64,000 nt of DNA from positions 37,604,796 to 37,668,795 of the forward strand of contig OZ007573.1 in assembly GCA_963931925.1 (NCBI GenBank), read 5' to 3'. The notes beneath the pieces were generated by a model, which was not told where the DNA came from, ran no database searches, and saw only the letters and a program-made list of their open reading frames with translations. Both the position numbers and the translations under genes were made by a program. Below, piece after piece: positions 11,301-23,006 of this stretch. The stretch comes from Onchidella celtica. Taxonomy: Eukaryota; Mollusca; Gastropoda; Systellommatophora; Onchidiidae. How positions within the stretch are numbered: the first letter of the stretch is position 1; every line of letters starts with the position of its first letter.

Positions 11301-11618
11301 AATTGTTGGACAGTGAGTTGGACAGTTTTTCTCATGGGTGGGCTAGTTCACCCCATGGGTGGGCCAATTCTCCCCATCAAGTGGGCCAATTCTCCTCATG
11401 GGTGGGCCAATCCCCCCCACTTCACCATGCCTTCAAAATTATTCTGTAGTTGCTTATGCTTAAGAGTGACTGTATTCAGTTGGTAATGTGTTTTTTTCAG
11501 CTTGAATTTAAAGCTACATCATGGTTAAAATGGTTTTGTGATATCTTCTTTCGTTACTGTGTGACAATTTTTTTTTGATTTTCTTAAATTCAGTGGGCCA
11601 ATCCTCCCCACCCTCCCC
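8366..11618 (+). mobile_element. Complete pogo-type DNA transposon
   Basis: A 3253-bp element with 25-bp terminal inverted repeats starting GGGGAGGGTGGGGAGGATT (8366-8390 and 11594-11618, 24 of 25 matching) and TA target duplications (8364-8365, 11619-11620). Variants of the TIR core (TGGGGAGNATTNGCCCA) are repeated inside both ends: about 8391, 8680, 8699 (reversed) and 8738 on the left, and four in a row at about 11336-11420 on the right. These are likely transposase-binding sites. It encodes a Jerky/TIGD-like transposase and is inserted in an exon of copy A. Confidence 0.92.
8975..10951 (+). pseudogene. pogo-type transposase (HTH + DDE), frameshifted
   Basis: Starts at ATG 8975 (MPRVYKRKHP), right after a good 3' splice site at 8968-8969; a matching donor lies at 8620, so a noncoding first exon is likely. 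A psq-type helix-turn-helix (NEFNAGESLRAVAKRHGIA) is followed by a second DNA-binding region and the DDE_1 core: IFNLDETG (first Asp, ~9523), then MVNHESHIS at 9848, where the second catalytic Asp is Val (GTC at 9851-9853), and TQPLDRSVFGP (~9959). Frameshifts near 10031, 10050 and between 10440 and 10510 break the C-terminal half, which otherwise continues as a Pro/Ser-rich then acidic tail to 10951. The lost Asp plus frameshifts make it catalytically dead. Confidence 0.9.
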
Positions 11619-13759
11619 TATGCCTGGATGATAAAGAAATTAAAGCCAAAAGAGAGAAAGAGCGTCTACGGATCCAGAAGGACCGGGACAACATGACTCC
11701 ACAAAAGAGGAGGAGTGTGAATGAGAAATGTATGAGAAGATATTATGCAAAAAAGGAAGAAAAGCAGAAAGCAGCACTTTCCAAAAACGTTTGTGAGTCT
11801 GAAATGTCAAAAAAATCAAGTTTTAAGTTTAAAATTAATTTGAAGAAAGACATACTGGTAGCAAGATACTGTCAGCTTTGAAGTTATTGTTGAAGGGGAA
11901 GGGAAAAGTAAAACAAAAGTTTGAGGAATTTGGTCTATTTTATCGTGAAGAGAAAAATGATTCACCTGTGAAAGCCATTGAGAAAACAAAGAAAAAAAGA
12001 GATGTCAACACCCTTAAGATGCGAAGGTTTATTGCAAAATCTGTAAAAGACGTTAAAAAAATATACAAATTAGGTTTTGATAACAGGACAATTTAAAAGA
12101 AGCAAAGAAAGAAGTTTGTTATACCAGAAACAATCTCGGTTCAGGCCTCTCATTACTGAATTTTCTGAAAATCGTTCTGTGCACCTTCCAGGCATGAAAA
12201 CAGTCAGTAAAAAATCTCTGACTCAAAAGAAAATTTTACATATGCACCGGTAGCAGAACTCTTCACAGATTCAGGAATGAGAATCCGGACATTCAGGTTT
12301 TGCTCAAGACATTCTTTAGGCATCACCCAAACCATGTCCTGAGCTGTACCAAGACACCCCTAGTGCAGTGCAAATGTGAAATTTGTATGAACCCTGCTCT
12401 AAAATTAAAGAGTTTCAATAGGCAGACGGGGCAGCAGTTGCAGTTGAATGCTCTTATACTTTTTTTTATAGACAAGACACTATGCCCCACCAATAACAAA
12501 TTTCACAAGCTTGACTGCCTGCAAAGATTGTGCAATAACTGTGGTCCCTCCACCTTAATTGAAGAGCTATCTTCTTATGGTGGCATAGCCAGATTTGTTA
12601 CTTTGGAGAAATAGGACTACGTGTCCTCGAATGCTAAAAAACATCTGGAAAAGTTTGAGAGGCAAGGGGATACTGGATGATCTCATTTCAGAACTCACCA
12701 CAGAGCTCAAAACCTTGCCAATACATATTTTTACTTATCGTTGGCAAGCAGATCAATATAAGACCATTAAATCTCTGCCACCTAAAGACTGTGCTGTGTG
12801 CACTTTTGACTTTGCGCAGAATTATGTCTGCACGTCAAGATCAGCGACAGTCCTCGTACTATGTCATGAGGCAGATTACTGTTCATCCAGTAGTCATTCA
12901 GAGACAGTGCCCTGAACAATGTGGGGGCATTATCACAAACAATATTGTTTTTTTTAGACAGCTCACGGACTGACAAAAAAAACTCACCACACGGCTCGTG
13001 ACAATCTGAAGCATGACACTTACTTTGTTCAAGATGTGACAACTTCAGTGATTCATTTTTTAAGAAATGCTGTGGCAAAAATATTTGTTTTCAGTGCTGG
13101 TGCTTCCTCACAGTACAAGGCAAAACTGCTTTTTTCTCTCATCACCGATATCAAGGATATTCAGATTAAGTGGCACTTCTTTGGCTCACGACATGGGAAA
13201 AGTGCCTGTGACGCCTTAGGTGGTGTTATAAAGACTGCAGCTCCTCAAGCTGTAGTCACTCGGTCAGTTTCTATTATTAGCAATGCAAAAGAATTGTTTG
13301 AATTTTGCCGGGACAGTTTGTCAACCCAGGCTGAAGGCTGCTGTGGATCCAGTAGATCCTTTCACCTGGTGGCAGGCATTGCCTGCCCACAAACTGACAG
13401 CAATATATTAAAGATAGTTCCAGGCACACGAAAACTTCATGCAGTGCTACCCCTGGCACCTATGACCTGGTGTTATTGCCACCAGAAATTTATCTTGTTT
13501 TTGTGAGCATTGTTTAGATGGAGACTTTTCCGCTTGCCTCAATGCAGATTATGTCTCCCCATGGGACAAAATCAAACTATCAAGTGCTAAGCAAAGCAAC
13601 ATAGACGTACTTGAGCAAGTATCCGAAAGGGTGGCTTTCTTTAATGAAACTCAAAAAATTCTGTGTTCATGTTCTAGTTTTCATGATTTCAGGCTTGCAG
13701 CACTGCGGGTGTCAGAGATAGTGGGAAAAATTTCCATTGGAAAGGTGTCCAAACATCAC

Positions 13760-14402
13760 TGTCAGGTCCTTAAAATGTCATATTGACAAAATTGCCTTGG
13801 GTCTCCAACCTCCACAAGTTCCCGAGCATTCTGTCCCACTTGTCACTGTTGGAGATGGCAACTGCATGCCCAGGAGTCTGTGCCTGGCTTTTTCAGGCAG
13901 TGACAAGTGACACAGAGAGTTGAGGTGCCGCACTGCCATTGAGCTAGCATTGAATGAGGATTTTTATCTTCAAGAGGAGAGTCTGTCAGAGGGTGATGGC
14001 GACCTTGATGATAGTAGCAAAGTCTTGGATGTAATTGCTAAGCTGTCAGACTCTATTGTGGATGATGGTGAAAATGGCATTGACGTCCGAGCCACATTCC
14101 AGGCTGAAGTGAGGACAGACATTCAGCCTAACACATACATAGGTATGTGGGAGCTCTTTGCTGCTGCCAGTGTGCTACAGTGCACAATTGTTTCCGTTTA
14201 TCCAAATCAAGATTGGTCTGTCTTCCAAAAGCTCCATAACAGAATAATCAGGCCAGGAAATGGAAAAGCTTCTGACTACATATCTATCATGTGGAGCTCC
14301 CTTCGTAATGACATGTCTGGAAAATATTGGGTTGCAAATCATATAGTTCCCCTTGTGTCCATGACAGCCCCAGACCTTGTCATTGTTGAAGAACCAAAAT
14401 AA
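13760..14402 (+). pseudogene. OTU-like cysteine protease domain of copy A
   Basis: The frame reads VTVGDGNCMPRSL at 13845-13880, the OTU signature with catalytic Asp (13854-13856) and Cys (13863-13865). After one in-frame TGA (13908-13910) it continues through WELFAAASVLQCTIVSVYPN to WVANHIVPLV, whose His (14340-14342) fits the catalytic His. OTU domains remove ubiquitin in host proteins; in mobile elements their role is not established. All three triad positions survive here, so the single stop is the main defect. It lies directly after the transposase-like region. Confidence 0.8.
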
Positions 14403-16587
14403 AAAGACAGCCCCACATTCAGAAATATATGGGATGAAATTGAAACAGTAGAAACAATGGAAGTCTCATCACCTTAGTCTGGAAACTGTCCTCTTCCAAA
14501 AAATGTAATTTCCTCATTTAAATTCAAGTTTATAATCATTTTCAGTCAGTAGAAATGATATTGATGAAATGTCATAATTTTGTGTATGTTTTGTTGTTGT
14601 TTTTTTCTTCGTAAAATCAAGTTCATGAAACATTTTTTTTAGTTAAAAATAACAATACTCATTTTAATATAAATCTTATGAGATAAACATTCTGGGTATG
14701 TCTGGAAATTACTGATGCTTCATTAAATAGAATCACATGGCTCAGAAAATGGGAGTTTGACTTGATTGAGCTGTACCAGTGCTACAGTCGGATCCCTCTC
14801 CTGCTACATTTTGTAATATGGCTCGTTTGTTAACATTGGCAGTATGACTAAATGAATGACTAGAATGACTAAATTACTGTGTACTAATGTTTTATCGTAG
14901 GTTGATTTTATGTTCTTGTGGTTGGCAGTACCTGCATTAGGAATTCTGACTTGCCCTCTTCACTTAGTCAGTCACCCTTGTTTTTCATGTTCCATTCTTT
15001 TCAATTCTAAACTTGCCAAACTATTATCATAGTTTTATGCTTATTTATGAAGTGAATGTGCAAGAGAGTAAGTGTGAATGGTGCAACCGAAACGTGTGAC
15101 AAGATACAACCGCAACGTATGTCAAGATACAACTGCAACATAACTTGATGACAAATTTTGTGTCTCTTCATGTACATGAATATTTTTATGTGTAACTATG
15201 CTCTTTTAAGGGTAATATGCATTCCAGGCACCAATTTAATGTTTTTATTAGTAAAGTGAATAATTATGAAAACATATGAATGGTCCCTAGATTTGAAGGA
15301 TCTTTGCGTGCTTTTGCCCGTGAAGAGTTCGACTTCCCCTGAAACCGAAATAGTGGTGCCGTGATCTTGCTGACAACTTGTTTGAAGATAGAATGCAAAG
15401 TTAAATGAACGATGGTAAGTATGAGCCTGCAGTTCCATCCTGTTACCTGGAGTATAGAAAGTGATACATGCAAATATTTTTATTCAAACAGAGCCTTATT
15501 ACTGTGTCTCGCACTGGTACTGGAGAAAAGAAACAGAGTGGACATGTTTTCGATACCAACAGGAGTAACACGTGCGTTGTCCATCCTAGTACCATTGATA
15601 TGGTAACAGGAGAGAACAAAAAGTAACAGGAAAGAATGAAAAGTGTGAGATCTGTGCTTACATGGACATGACCCACTATGTAGGTTCATGGGTCTTGCCA
15701 ACAGACAAAACATACCACAGTGATGCATGAAGCATCAGGTATACTGCTCCTATTGACAAAATATGATTGTACTTTTTGTATTCGGTAACGATGGAAACAA
15801 TAGTAACAGGATAGAAACATGGGTAACAGGATGGATTAACATTAGGCATTGTTACAGTATTCATATATTATTTGTATGAATGAAGCACAGAATTGATTTA
15901 AAGAGAAAAGCTAGATAGTTTAGATCTAGATCTAAAATTTTGAAATCAAACTTTGATGCTTCAGTGGAATAAGTTCAATGGAATCCTGATAGTGATAGAA
16001 TGTAAATAACAGGAAGAAACTCAAGTTGTGTAAAGAAAGGTCAGGTTGACATAAATCTGTGCTCTCTCTTCAGACTATTTTCTTTTTTTAAAATGAAGTA
16101 GAATAATTAATTGGCAACTATCTTGAAATACATCAGATTCTTGTTAAAATGTATTATCTGTCTTTATTGCCAATATCTGTAAACTAGATAACAGGATGAA
16201 AAGACACATTATGAATACACTATTATGATGAACACTGTGCTCTACGACCTGGACCTGGAAATCAAATCTCTCGTTAAAACTAACATTATAGTAAGTGGAC
16301 GCTTTACATAGTAGAGGAGGGAGAAGGCAATGTCACGATACATGTGGTTAGTAAATTAAGCGAATGGCTTAAAAAATAATTTGTTCACCTGAATGGTCTG
16401 ACATAGGGACAGAAAAAGCGCAGAGGTCTTGGGAAAATGATAAAACGTGTGTTAAACGGCATGTAAATAAAGAAAATTCTTGATTTGGGGCCTTCCATTT
16501 CACAATAAAACCTACTGCATAGCATCATAAGTACTTTATCCAAATATCATAGGGGTCCCTTACGATTTATCCACCACTATTGTTGTT
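14403..16587. other. Noncoding spacer
   Basis: No supported gene. A short tandem repeat of about 23 bases (CAAGATACAAC core) lies near 15090-15140, and a spaced AACAGGA motif cluster near 15438-16196. Otherwise AT-rich DNA with small meaningless frames. Confidence 0.6.
15438..16196. repeat. Cluster of GTAACAGGA motifs
   Basis: The motif [GA]GTAACAGGA or ATAACAGGA occurs about seven times: inverted at 15438, and direct near 15602, 15622, 15802, 15822, 16006 and 16187. The spacing is irregular, so it is not a simple tandem array. It resembles the subterminal motif clusters of DNA transposons, but I found no TIR pair or transposase here. Confidence 0.55.
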
Positions 16588-16715
16588 ATTGCGTCCTGAA
16601 GTATACGTGATACAGGTATTCACAAGGACCCGATTGACCCGACCGCCGAGGTTATCGGCAACACGCGAACGATCGGCTGACTGGCCGCTGACTATCCCCG
16701 CACGGGGCGTTACGT

Positions 16716-17690
16716 GGATGAGTTCACTCAACGCGGGACGAGGGTTAAGAACCAGTGGGTTGAGCAGAAAAAAATCCTCCAAAGACACAAGAAAAAGGCA
16801 AAGAAAATAGCCCTTGAAACTCAACTCCAAAGCACACAGTATTGTTTTAGCTGTTGGGCAAGAAAACAAAAACAAGGTGCGGCAAACTCTGAGATTTCAT
16901 TTTGCACTCATGAGTGAACTCAAAAACGACAAAAGAAAAGTTAAGAAAAGCCTCAAGATGATGGCTGCTGGAGAAGTACTGAAAAAGTATAAACTAAAGA
17001 CATTTCTGCAGGTCACTTAATATTTCAAAGGTGGAGAAGATGAAAAAGAAGCCACCAACTGAAACACAAAAAGAAAAAGTTTGTATCAGAGATTTTTACC
17101 TTTGGCCTGACAATTCAAGGATTTTAAATGGTCTGAAGAACAGTTAAATTAAAAAAACTGAAGAAGCATAAATGTTTGTTAAATGACACTGTTCAGCATC
17201 TGTTCAGAAAGTACATATCAGAAACATCGTCCAACATTAGTTTCACAAGTTTTTGGCGCCTCAAACCATTTTGGCTGAAACAAGCAACCAAAACAGAGAG
17301 AAACACATGCATGTGCAACACTTGCGACAACACTAAACTTTTGGCTGCAAGTTTGCTCAAAAAAGGTGTATTGCAGACGTCCAATCTGCGTATTCTTGTT
17401 GAGGATTCATCTTGTTGTTTAGATAAAATGTGCATGTATGGGCTTTGCTAAGTATGTAAAAACCAACCAGCCTTGTCATACGCAGGAGACATGTCCCAGA
17501 CTACATCATGGCGTCAGTGGATGAGACAGATTCTTCTTAATGGTAAAGAAAAGGAAGTGTCAGAAACATGAAAAACTGCACATACAGGATCATTGATAAC
17601 ATTGTGGAAAGACTTTCACATAAATCATTTGAGACTTTCTTATCTACATTTCACATGCCAAGGTGCCTTCTTATTTTTTAGGGCCCGAGG
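16716..17690 (+). pseudogene. Transposase-like fragment, copy B (same family as copy A)
   Basis: A decayed fragment with the family's N-terminal layout: a Lys-rich region (KILQRHKKKAKK, ~16770), a helical stretch with FYLWPDNSR (~17095), then the Cys-rich segment ISFTSFWRLKPFW followed by NTCMCNTCDN (~17310) and CMYGLC (~17430), and a later LITLWKDF segment (~17600). Frameshifts separate these pieces. The SDG..QYK core and OTU domain were not found downstream, so the copy is 3' truncated near 17690. Recognition rests on the order of motifs shared with copies A and C. Confidence 0.6.
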
Positions 17691-17832
17691 AAAGAACAAA
17701 CATAAATGGCTCGCACTCACAGAACATACATAGTGCGGAAAGAGAGTGGGACAGTAATTGCCATTAATTTGTGGAGCTCAATTTCTTAGACTATGAGATC
17801 ATATGATAATTATTTCTGTCCAAAGTTATGGC

Positions 17833-18428
17833 TCAAAAGGGAGTATTGGATGGAAAACCTATAAAAAACAAATTTATATCAGATTCAATATATATATATA
17901 TATATATATCACAAATTATGCCAGTTGCACACTGTACAAAATTTTGAGATTTGAACCCACACACTTGCCTTGCTGTGTCCTTAAATCCCATAACTGCAGC
18001 ACTGCATGGATACCTGTTCAGACACTGTACCTTGCATTGGAAGATGGCATCAGATACAAAACTGTATACTACGTATAATATAAAGTCCTCAAAACCTTTA
18101 CACAATTTTTATGAAAACAGAAAATTCTGATAAACAAAAAACACATGTAAAAATTCTTTTTGCTAATACTAATACTATCAGGAAGTAAGATTTTGACTCT
18201 TATCTGAATATCAATAATAGACCTACTGCTTTCACTGACATGCAGCAATGTGAAGCCTAATTTTTTGCTTCTTACAGCCATTCCATTCTGTACATTAGTT
18301 TGATATACTGTGGTCCATTGCTTCTTCTTCGTAACATCTTCAAGTTGTACGCTGTAATCTTGAGGATCTGCTTTCTGATTTGCATGGTCACTTTCACACT
18401 GCAACCTTTTTCTTGCTCTTCTTGTCAA
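17833..18428 (-). other. Possible exons of an unknown gene with PAN/apple-like fragment
   Basis: On the minus strand one frame includes FQCKVQCLNRYPCSAAV and a later QVCGFKSQN (about 18060-17960), a Cys spacing reminiscent of PAN/apple domains of invertebrate extracellular proteins. Just upstream, 18069-18428 encodes a 119-residue open frame with SVQLEDVTKKKQWTTVY and LGFTLLHVSE, which I do not recognise. A (TA)n run at 17889-17908 ends the open frame region. It could be two exons of a host gene or chance; confidence is low. Confidence 0.25.
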
Positions 18429-19800
18429 ATGGAGTGTGCCTGCTATTTGGAAGCAGTAATTTTGTTAGGTGTCTGAAGAAAAATTATGGCACTGTTACTT
18501 ACTTTTACTAAAATAAGTCAGCAATGAATTTATTATTTTAAATCTACACTTGATTTTCTGTCTTTATATGACTGCCTAACCAGTAAATAATCATCTATTG
18601 GACGCACATTTTATTATTATTTTACCTTTGGAAGGAGGGAGTGAGAAGCATGAAGAGAGAGGAGAAAAGATCGATAAATTAAATTTTTTTATACCTCTGC
18701 TGGGATAATTCACCGTTAAACTGCCATTACAAGATATATATGTACAGCTTACAAATTACAAGTAAGTACAGTTGGGGATGTGAAACGCGAACACACCTAA
18801 GTTGAAATCATGGATCGCGTGAACAAAGATCTAGGTCCCGAATTTATTTCTCAATACCGGTATTCTTTGAAGTTATTTCACGCGAACCTCGAACTGTGAC
18901 ACGGCTTCGTCGAACCAGTTTTCCTGCTGTGAGTGTGATCTAAGCAGCCTAGAAGTAGAAAAAAACAAACTGAACACCAGAAACTTCATTCAGTTAGCCG
19001 TAGCATCGCCTAGTGGTGGCAGGATGGTAGGCATACGTATAGTCGCCCCCCCCCCCCCCCCCGATAAAAACGGCGATTAAATTACCTGAGATGACCGATT
19101 TGGGCAGGAAATAACCTTTTTTTTTTTCTGCTTTGTCCTGCACTCATATCCGTATGTATAGAAAAAAAAGAAGGGAAGCACTGCCGCGCGAAGGGGAGTA
19201 AAGCCGAACAGAGAAAAATGGTGAGTTGTGTTCATCCTTCAGTTTATTTTATCGCTGTTGGGCTTGACTTGGAAATGGTCTTTACCGAAGCACTTCCAGA
19301 ACAGAAAAAAAAATGTTTGGGCACAAGGTCGCGTGCCGCTGTCACCATGCGCGTCAGTTTAATACTTGCTTCTCTTTCAACTGACCCCACGGAAAGGAGA
19401 GAGGGGGAAGATTGAGGGAGGTAATTCGTGGTACATGTTTTCAGCTGTTATTAACTATTATTTTCCTTGAATACAGTAATAATATTTCATGATTAATTCT
19501 TCAAGTATTCCTTGAAATTCGGCAAACATGAACTAGGTGAAACCACCCCAAAGAATTCGAGTTTTCCGTGCTTGACTGTGCAACTCTTTAGATTATTAAT
19601 ATATTACTTACCTAAAAAACAGATTTCATACAAATAGATGTCCCTGTGACAGTGTCAGCCATCATGTAAAGTTTTGAACTGTTACTTAATTACAAACAGA
19701 TAATATCAAAGAAGAAAAAAACAACAACATGAACATGAGCTAAATGAGATGGCAGGTAAGACACTGTCCTGTACAAACTGACAGTGACACTCCTGGTTCC
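18429..19800. other. Noncoding spacer
   Basis: Nothing recognisable. A run of C at about 19047-19062 and several A/T runs are present. A short frame near 19218-19415 has no motif and no homolog I recognise. Confidence 0.5.
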
Positions 19801-21145
19801 TAGGATGACCTTGATGATGCATACAGTTTTCAGCCCGAAGCTCTACATGTTGAGGCACTTCCATCCTGTGACATGGCAGATGATGATAGGGTTAATCTTG
19901 ATACTTCAACAAACACACCAATAAGGCAAGAAAAGACAGCTTTGTACAGAGTGAAAAAAATTCATGCCAACGAATAGGATTAGGATGACTGGAGTTCATA
20001 TGCAGGAACAGTTGATAAACAAAGCTCCTCCAAGAACGAAAGTCACAATCCTCAGAAAAATTAAATGTGCAGAAAGGCACAGACAGAAAGGTTCACTTCC
20101 ATTAATGCTCTCAGCGGGAGGAATTGGCAAGCTGTTGCTGTAGAAGGCTCTATCAAATGAAGAATGCTCAGCACTATACTGTCACAGCGCTTGCCACAAT
20201 TTGGTTGAGCACCACGCATTCCCTGTAACACAATTTAAAATGTTAGCTTGTAATTGAAATACATGTACTTGCTACCTGAATTTGCAGGGCACTCAATTTT
20301 TATGGGTTTCCCAGCAACAGTGCCAAGAACATGGGGGAAATTCCATCTCTGTCAGAATCAAGCAGCTTCTCTTTGGAAGCCTTCAGTTGTGAGTTCTGGC
20401 AACCCACTAGGTTTTAAATGGTCCCAGATTGCAGTGCTTGTCTGACACACTATGTCCTTCATTGTGCTTGCTCCCATTTGGAACTGGTAATGAAGACTTT
20501 TGCAATCTCTCCAGTGGCCAGACACAGAGATAGAACAATAACAGACTAATTATAGAGACGTAAGTTAAAGTTATAAGTGTAACACAAACACATGAGCCAT
20601 TTGTTCATCCACTAAAAGGAAACATGATTCAAGCGTACAAATAAATTTGAGAATATTTATAAAAGATAGAATATAATGAATAAATAATTGGTGAGATTCG
20701 ATTTCATTTCAGTTGACGTCGTGAAATGCAAGTGACAGAACTTGTGGGGCTCTTTCAGTTAAAGTCACAGCTCAACATCAGTCAACTGACTCCGTGGCTA
20801 AAAGGGGCGGAAAGTTTTACCTACATGAGTAAATGAGCTTTTTTACAGGTGCACATGGCGCATGCTGCTTTGCAAGGCAATTATGGGTATGTACAGCCAG
20901 TATATGGAGGAGATAGTCAAAAGACAGCCAGCTCAATCACTGAGGCAGACAGCATTAAAGAAGATGAGCCATCAGCCTCTACTCTGTCTCCACCACGGAG
21001 TCCATCTACAAAGGAAAGGCTACGGGAGGAAACCCAGGGCTGGGAAGAAGCAGCTCCTGCCTTTTTAACAAGTTGGCATGAAAAAAAAACAATTGCCCTG
21101 AAATGGGCTTGTCCCTGTGGTACAGAAACTTTTGAAAAGACATAA
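19801..21145 (+). pseudogene. Possible accessory-gene exons of a Harbinger remnant
   Basis: Two plus-strand fragments flank the minus-strand transposase remnant: 19803-19976 (acidic, ending RVKKIHANE, after a possible AG acceptor) and 20849-21145 (MHMAHAALQGNYGY, then a Ser/Pro-rich part and GWEEAAPAF). The second resembles the C-terminal region of the Myb/MADF-type proteins that accompany Harbinger transposases, but there is no decisive motif. Placement around an antisense transposase exon parallels the complete Harbinger element at 31227-36334. Confidence 0.35.
20060..20545 (-). pseudogene. PIF/Harbinger transposase fragment
   Basis: On the minus strand, 20520-20275 reads LHYQFQMGASTMKDIVCQT, AIWDHLKPSGLPELT, then WNFPHVLGTVAGKPIKIECP, the start of the DDE_4 core. 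The usual first catalytic Asp (GAxDGKHI) is Ala here. After a candidate intron, 20228-20060 gives SFDRAFYSNSLPIPP, the segment before the second Asp. Stops and frameshifts interrupt it, and the third acidic residue is not found. It is the third Harbinger-type copy in the window. Confidence 0.65.
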
Positions 21146-21165
21146 AAGACCCATTTTATGCAGAA

Positions 21166-21563
21166 CTAGATGACGTACCGGGCATTGCCCGGAATAAACA
21201 ATCATGTGCTCTCTCTCTAAATAATAGAAACTTCCATGCACCCTCCGCGGTATTTCAAATGAACATGTAAAATTGGGTTAGTATAGGTGGTCTAATCAAA
21301 AAAGCCTTTTGCGTTCAAAGGTGGAGATTTTGTGAAATATATAGTAGATGTAAAACGAAACAAACATGCAAAAATACAGATGTTACATAGCAATAAACAT
21401 TGTTCTTTTTAAAAATACATACTTGAAGTACACAACTTTTAATTATAGCCATCATCTTCCTTATCTCAATTCCCACCTTCCTGCCAAATTTAAGGCCTGA
21501 AGAGTGTACAGTTTGGTCAGTGAATCACGCCAAAGGTTGCAAGTTCCTGAAATATATAATAGA
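21166..21563 (-). mobile_element. Non-autonomous Helitron, copy 2
   Basis: Same family as 4267-5096: CTAG at 21166-21169 next to the CCGGGCATTGCCCGG hairpin, and TC (minus strand) at 21563-21562, between A and T. 398 bp, no coding capacity. It serves as the empty-site reference for the SINE insert in copy 1. Confidence 0.75.
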
Positions 21564-21786
21564 TAAGATAAGATAAGACAAGATAAGAATCACTTTATTA
21601 TCCCATATGGGAAATTCTTTTTCACAGAGCGTTTAACAGCACATACATGGTACACATATCTTACATATCATTATATAAACAAACTCAATAAGTCAATAAC
21701 AGACATACATGGAGTGACATGGAAAGAACGTTGATAAGATAATAGATAAGATATGACTTTATTATCTGCTTTAACTCTCTATCATT
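21564..21786 (-). repeat. Retroposon 3' tail fragments with GATAA repeats
   Basis: Tandem AGATA/GATAA pentamers (about 21561-21590) lead into CACTTTATTATCCCATATGG, and a second similar junction (AGATAAGATATGACTTTATT) lies at about 21746. This is the pattern of an antisense retroposon tail repeated twice. The source element is not identified. Confidence 0.45.
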
Positions 21787-21791
21787 ACCAT

Positions 21792-22991
21792 TGTCGCGAT
21801 GTGGGTTAGATGGGGAGAATTTGACTGACACTCTTTCGAGGTCCGCTCCCACAATCGACGAACACACAAAAAAAATACTTGCACTCTAAAAACTAAATAA
21901 ATCAATTGCTTTGATTTTTAGCAGAACTGTAGGGCAGTTTAATTACAGGAATTAATGTAACAAATATAATTATAAATATAAATATCAATTCAAAGGCAAC
22001 TGAATCTAACTAATGAAACTACAGCTTTCTATAAAGACTAACTTATTCACTCTAACTACTTGCAGTTCATATGAGTTAGATGCCAAATAGAATCCGCGCA
22101 CGTGGCAACGGATATAACAGTTTAAATTCTATTAATTCAATGAGATATGGACATTTCCTCTAGACACGCCATGGAGAATGCTTGTACAACCATGCGTTGT
22201 CTGGCGGTAGCTCTGAAACTGTCTTCAAAAGTAAGTAGAACGGTTCACTTTCATCATTACAAATTAGTATGGACTCTCACCATGCGGCCCTCACTGGGAG
22301 TGAGAGCGCTGGATGTAAACGCTGTGGGTTTATATCAAACCAAGTAGCTTAGGCTCTGGAGCTTTAAATCATGGCGCTCCTCACAATATGGACTGCTCAA
22401 CTGCGTCTCTATGTCTCTCATCTGGCTGAGGACTATCGCCGTCCACCTCGTAAATGGATTGTCTACATGTGGCCTCTATCTAAGCTCTGCACGGGTTTAA
22501 ATACTAAAGCTATGTCTCGACCTTCCGTCCAGATTCATACATTTGATTGGTGCAGTCGCTGGAGCTCAGCCTGCAATATTAATTTATGCTTGTCATGGCC
22601 TTGCGCCAAAATCAAGGTCAATTTTACGGTCTAGACAAAATTTAAAATGCGAAACATTAACTACTAAAATCTTCAAACCCCGTGCTTTCTACTCTTATGC
22701 ACGAATTTCCGAACGCCAACTAAGCGTCTAAATAAACCACCTTTACTCGCCCCTTATCTATGTTAATCAAAATGACGGGGTCGAGAACTGCTCTGTCATT
22801 CCTAGCTATGCATTTATTCTGTCTCGCCCCTCCTTCTCTCCATCCATCAGAAAAAAGGTGTTTCAAAACAAACTGTTCACGAGAACAGCTCAAGGACAAA
22901 TTACGCTGGTTATAATCAACAAGATCATAAAAATTAACTCACTGACGTCGTGACCTAGCACGGCATTTATGATCCTAATGTGATCATGACA
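21792..22991 (-). repeat. 3' LTR of the Gmr1-like element
   Basis: 1200 bp, TGTCGCGATG to ATCATGACA on the plus strand (TG..CA). Bounded by ACCAT on its outer side and a polypurine tract on its inner side. A solo LTR of the same family lies at 38448-39344, which confirms both ends. No protein in it. Confidence 0.88.
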
Positions 22992-23006
22992 CATCCCCCA
23001 CCCCAG
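22992..23006 (-). other. Polypurine tract
   Basis: Reads CTGGGGTGGGGGATG on the minus strand, directly before the 3' LTR. This is the position of the plus-strand primer in LTR retroelements. Confidence 0.8.

Larger units (their letters stand above)
7695..14402 (+). pseudogene. Transposase-like gene with C-terminal OTU protease, copy A (interrupted)
   Basis: A decayed multi-exon gene. Exon 7695-7800 (donor at 7801) encodes a basic stretch and joins in frame to 8290-8363, which continues after the pogo insertion at 11621 (frame kept if the element and one TA are removed). Next come a lysine/arginine-rich segment with TPQKRR (~11700), a Cys-rich region with CKCEIC (~12370), DFAQNYVC (~12808), AGASSQYK (~13095; the first residue pair is normally SDG in copy C-like proteins, here Asp to Ala), RHGKSACD (~13190), GTRKLHA (~13425), then the OTU domain. 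The acidic/His pattern resembles DDE transposases, but I cannot name the superfamily. Several frameshifts and stops between 12100 and 13910 make it a pseudogene. Copies B (16716) and C (55504) show the same order. Confidence 0.7.

Noticed and set aside
17889-17908. (TA)n run as a possible TATA-type promoter
   Set aside because: Simple microsatellite; no gene start downstream in a sensible position.
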